A DNA stretch of 5,419 nt from Microbacteriaceae bacterium UBA6152 (lineage in GTDB: Bacteria; Actinomycetota; Actinomycetes; Actinomycetales; Microbacteriaceae), in the NCBI GenBank assembly GCA_002423075.1, contig DIUS01000132.1, positions 12,073 to 17,491 on the forward strand, given 5' to 3'. Positions 4,733 through 5,419 of the stretch are shown here, in pieces. Position 1 is the stretch's first letter; every line of letters begins with the position of its first letter. Both the position numbers and the translations under genes were made by a program. The notes beneath the pieces were generated by a model. That model was given only the letters and a program-made list of their open reading frames with translations. It was not told the DNA's origin and ran no database searches.

Positions 4733-5419
4733 CTACCCAATGGAGAGTCCTTTATTGCGCAGGTACGTCACGGGGTTGGTGGGCGAGCCGTTCTGACGCA
4801 CCTCGAAGTGCAGGTGGCAGCCGTTCGAGCTGCCGGTCGTACCGACGCGGGCGATGCTCTGCCCCACGCCGACCGACTGGCCCATGCTCACCAATATTCC
4901 GCCCGACTGAATGTGGCCGTACGCGGTCGTGGTGCCGTCTCCGTGGTTGATCCGCACGTAGTAGCCATAGCCGCCATTCCAGCCGGCGTACTCGACGGTG
5001 CCGCTTGCCGCCGCGTACATGATGCGGCCGCAGGGTGCGGCGATGTCGGTGCCCGCGTGGAAGCGCACCGACCCACTGATGGGGTGCACGCGGTTGCCGT
5101 AGTGCGAAGAGATCCAGCCGCTGACGGGAACCGTCCAGCCGTTGGCGATTTGCCCGGCCGTGAAGCTTCCGCCGCCATTGGCGAGCGCTTCAGCCTCGCG
5201 CTCCCTCACGCCGGCGGCGTAGTCGGCCTCGGTGGCTTCGCGGTTCTCGACGAGCACTGCCAGCTGGGCTTCGAGTCGGGCCTGGTTTTCTTGTTGCGCT
5301 TCGAGGGCGGCTTGCGCCTCTTCGGCCGCTGCCTGCGCAGCGGCGTAGGCAGCCTCGGCCTCGATGCGCAGCTCGTCGCGAATCTCTTTGGCAACGTTCG
5401 CCTGGTCGGTGAGCGACTG
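4733..5419 (-). CDS. M23 (LytM) family peptidoglycan endopeptidase, C-terminal part (runs off right edge)
   Basis: Zinc metallopeptidase domain that cuts peptidoglycan cross-bridge or stem peptides outside the membrane. 228 residues are visible; the N-terminus, where a signal peptide would be expected, lies outside the window. Visible residues 1 to about 80 are Ala/Glu/Gln-rich helix, clearly coiled coil. The LytM domain follows: HxxxD in FHAGTD (H121, D125), H169 in AYGHI, and HLH (H202, H204). All zinc and catalytic positions are present, so it should be an active enzyme and not a degenerate activator such as EnvC. A GTG at 5257 could be read as a start, but the coiled coil continues in frame upstream to the edge, so it is internal. 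The stop TAG is 9 bp before the C40 gene start and in the same frame. Together they form a probable two-gene operon of wall hydrolases. The context resembles FtsX-linked hydrolases, which is inference. Confidence 0.92.
   Translation of the reverse strand, partial: QSLTDQANVAKEIRDELRIEAEAAYAAAQAAAEEAQAALEAQQENQARLEAQLAVLVENREATEADYAAGVREREAEALANGGGSFTAGQIANGWTVPVSGWISSHYGNRVHPISGSVRFHAGTDIAAPCGRIMYAAASGTVEYAGWNGGYGYYVRINHGDGTTTAYGHIQSGGILVSMGQSVGVGQSIARVGTTGSSNGCHLHFEVRQNGSPTNPVTYLRNKGLSIG

Noticed and set aside
5206..5257. GTG at 5257 as the start of a short M23 protein
   Set aside because: The same frame continues upstream to the window edge as uninterrupted coiled-coil sequence, and a secreted hydrolase needs a signal peptide, which is absent after this GTG.

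Overview
The window is very GC-rich and tightly packed. It looks like chromosomal housekeeping sequence from a high-GC Gram-positive bacterium (Actinomycetota). The TilS, Hpt, Ppa and RipA-like C40 sequences fit that group, and Microbacteriaceae or close Micrococcales is my best guess from recalled sequence similarity and gene order; no 16S or search supports the family-level call. Nothing looks like a phage, plasmid, insertion sequence, CRISPR array or tRNA.

Layout from left to right: (1) the 5' part of ftsH on the minus strand, running off the left edge; (2) a 393-bp non-coding gap (737-1129) holding two unusual structured elements, a 34-bp tandem hairpin repeat and a nested four-half-site dyad; (3) hpt, minus strand; (4) tilS, minus strand, 27 bp upstream of hpt; (5) a short divergent promoter region; (6) ppa, plus strand; (7) a RipA/CwlO-like NlpC/P60 (C40) secreted peptidoglycan hydrolase, minus strand, converging on ppa with only 6 bp between stop codons; (8) the 3' part of an M23 (LytM) endopeptidase, minus strand, running off the right edge and reading into the C40 gene.

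The genes form two functional groups. tilS-hpt-ftsH is an old neighbourhood shared with Bacillus and mycobacteria: tRNA-Ile lysidine synthesis, purine salvage and membrane proteolysis. ppa removes the pyrophosphate released by TilS, Hpt and many other synthetic reactions. The M23-C40 pair is a secreted cell-wall hydrolase module: two enzymes cutting peptidoglycan peptides, both with long alpha-helical coiled-coil regions, which is typical of hydrolases held in check and activated at growth or division sites.

No clearly new multi-gene system is visible. The least explained sequence is the gap between hpt and ftsH. Its repeats and dyad are not coding and look like RNA structures or protein-binding sites in the ftsH upstream region. 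Secondary points of interest are a symmetric -10 box apparently serving divergent tilS and ppa, with tilS probably leaderless, and the in-frame M23/C40 junction separated by one amber codon.
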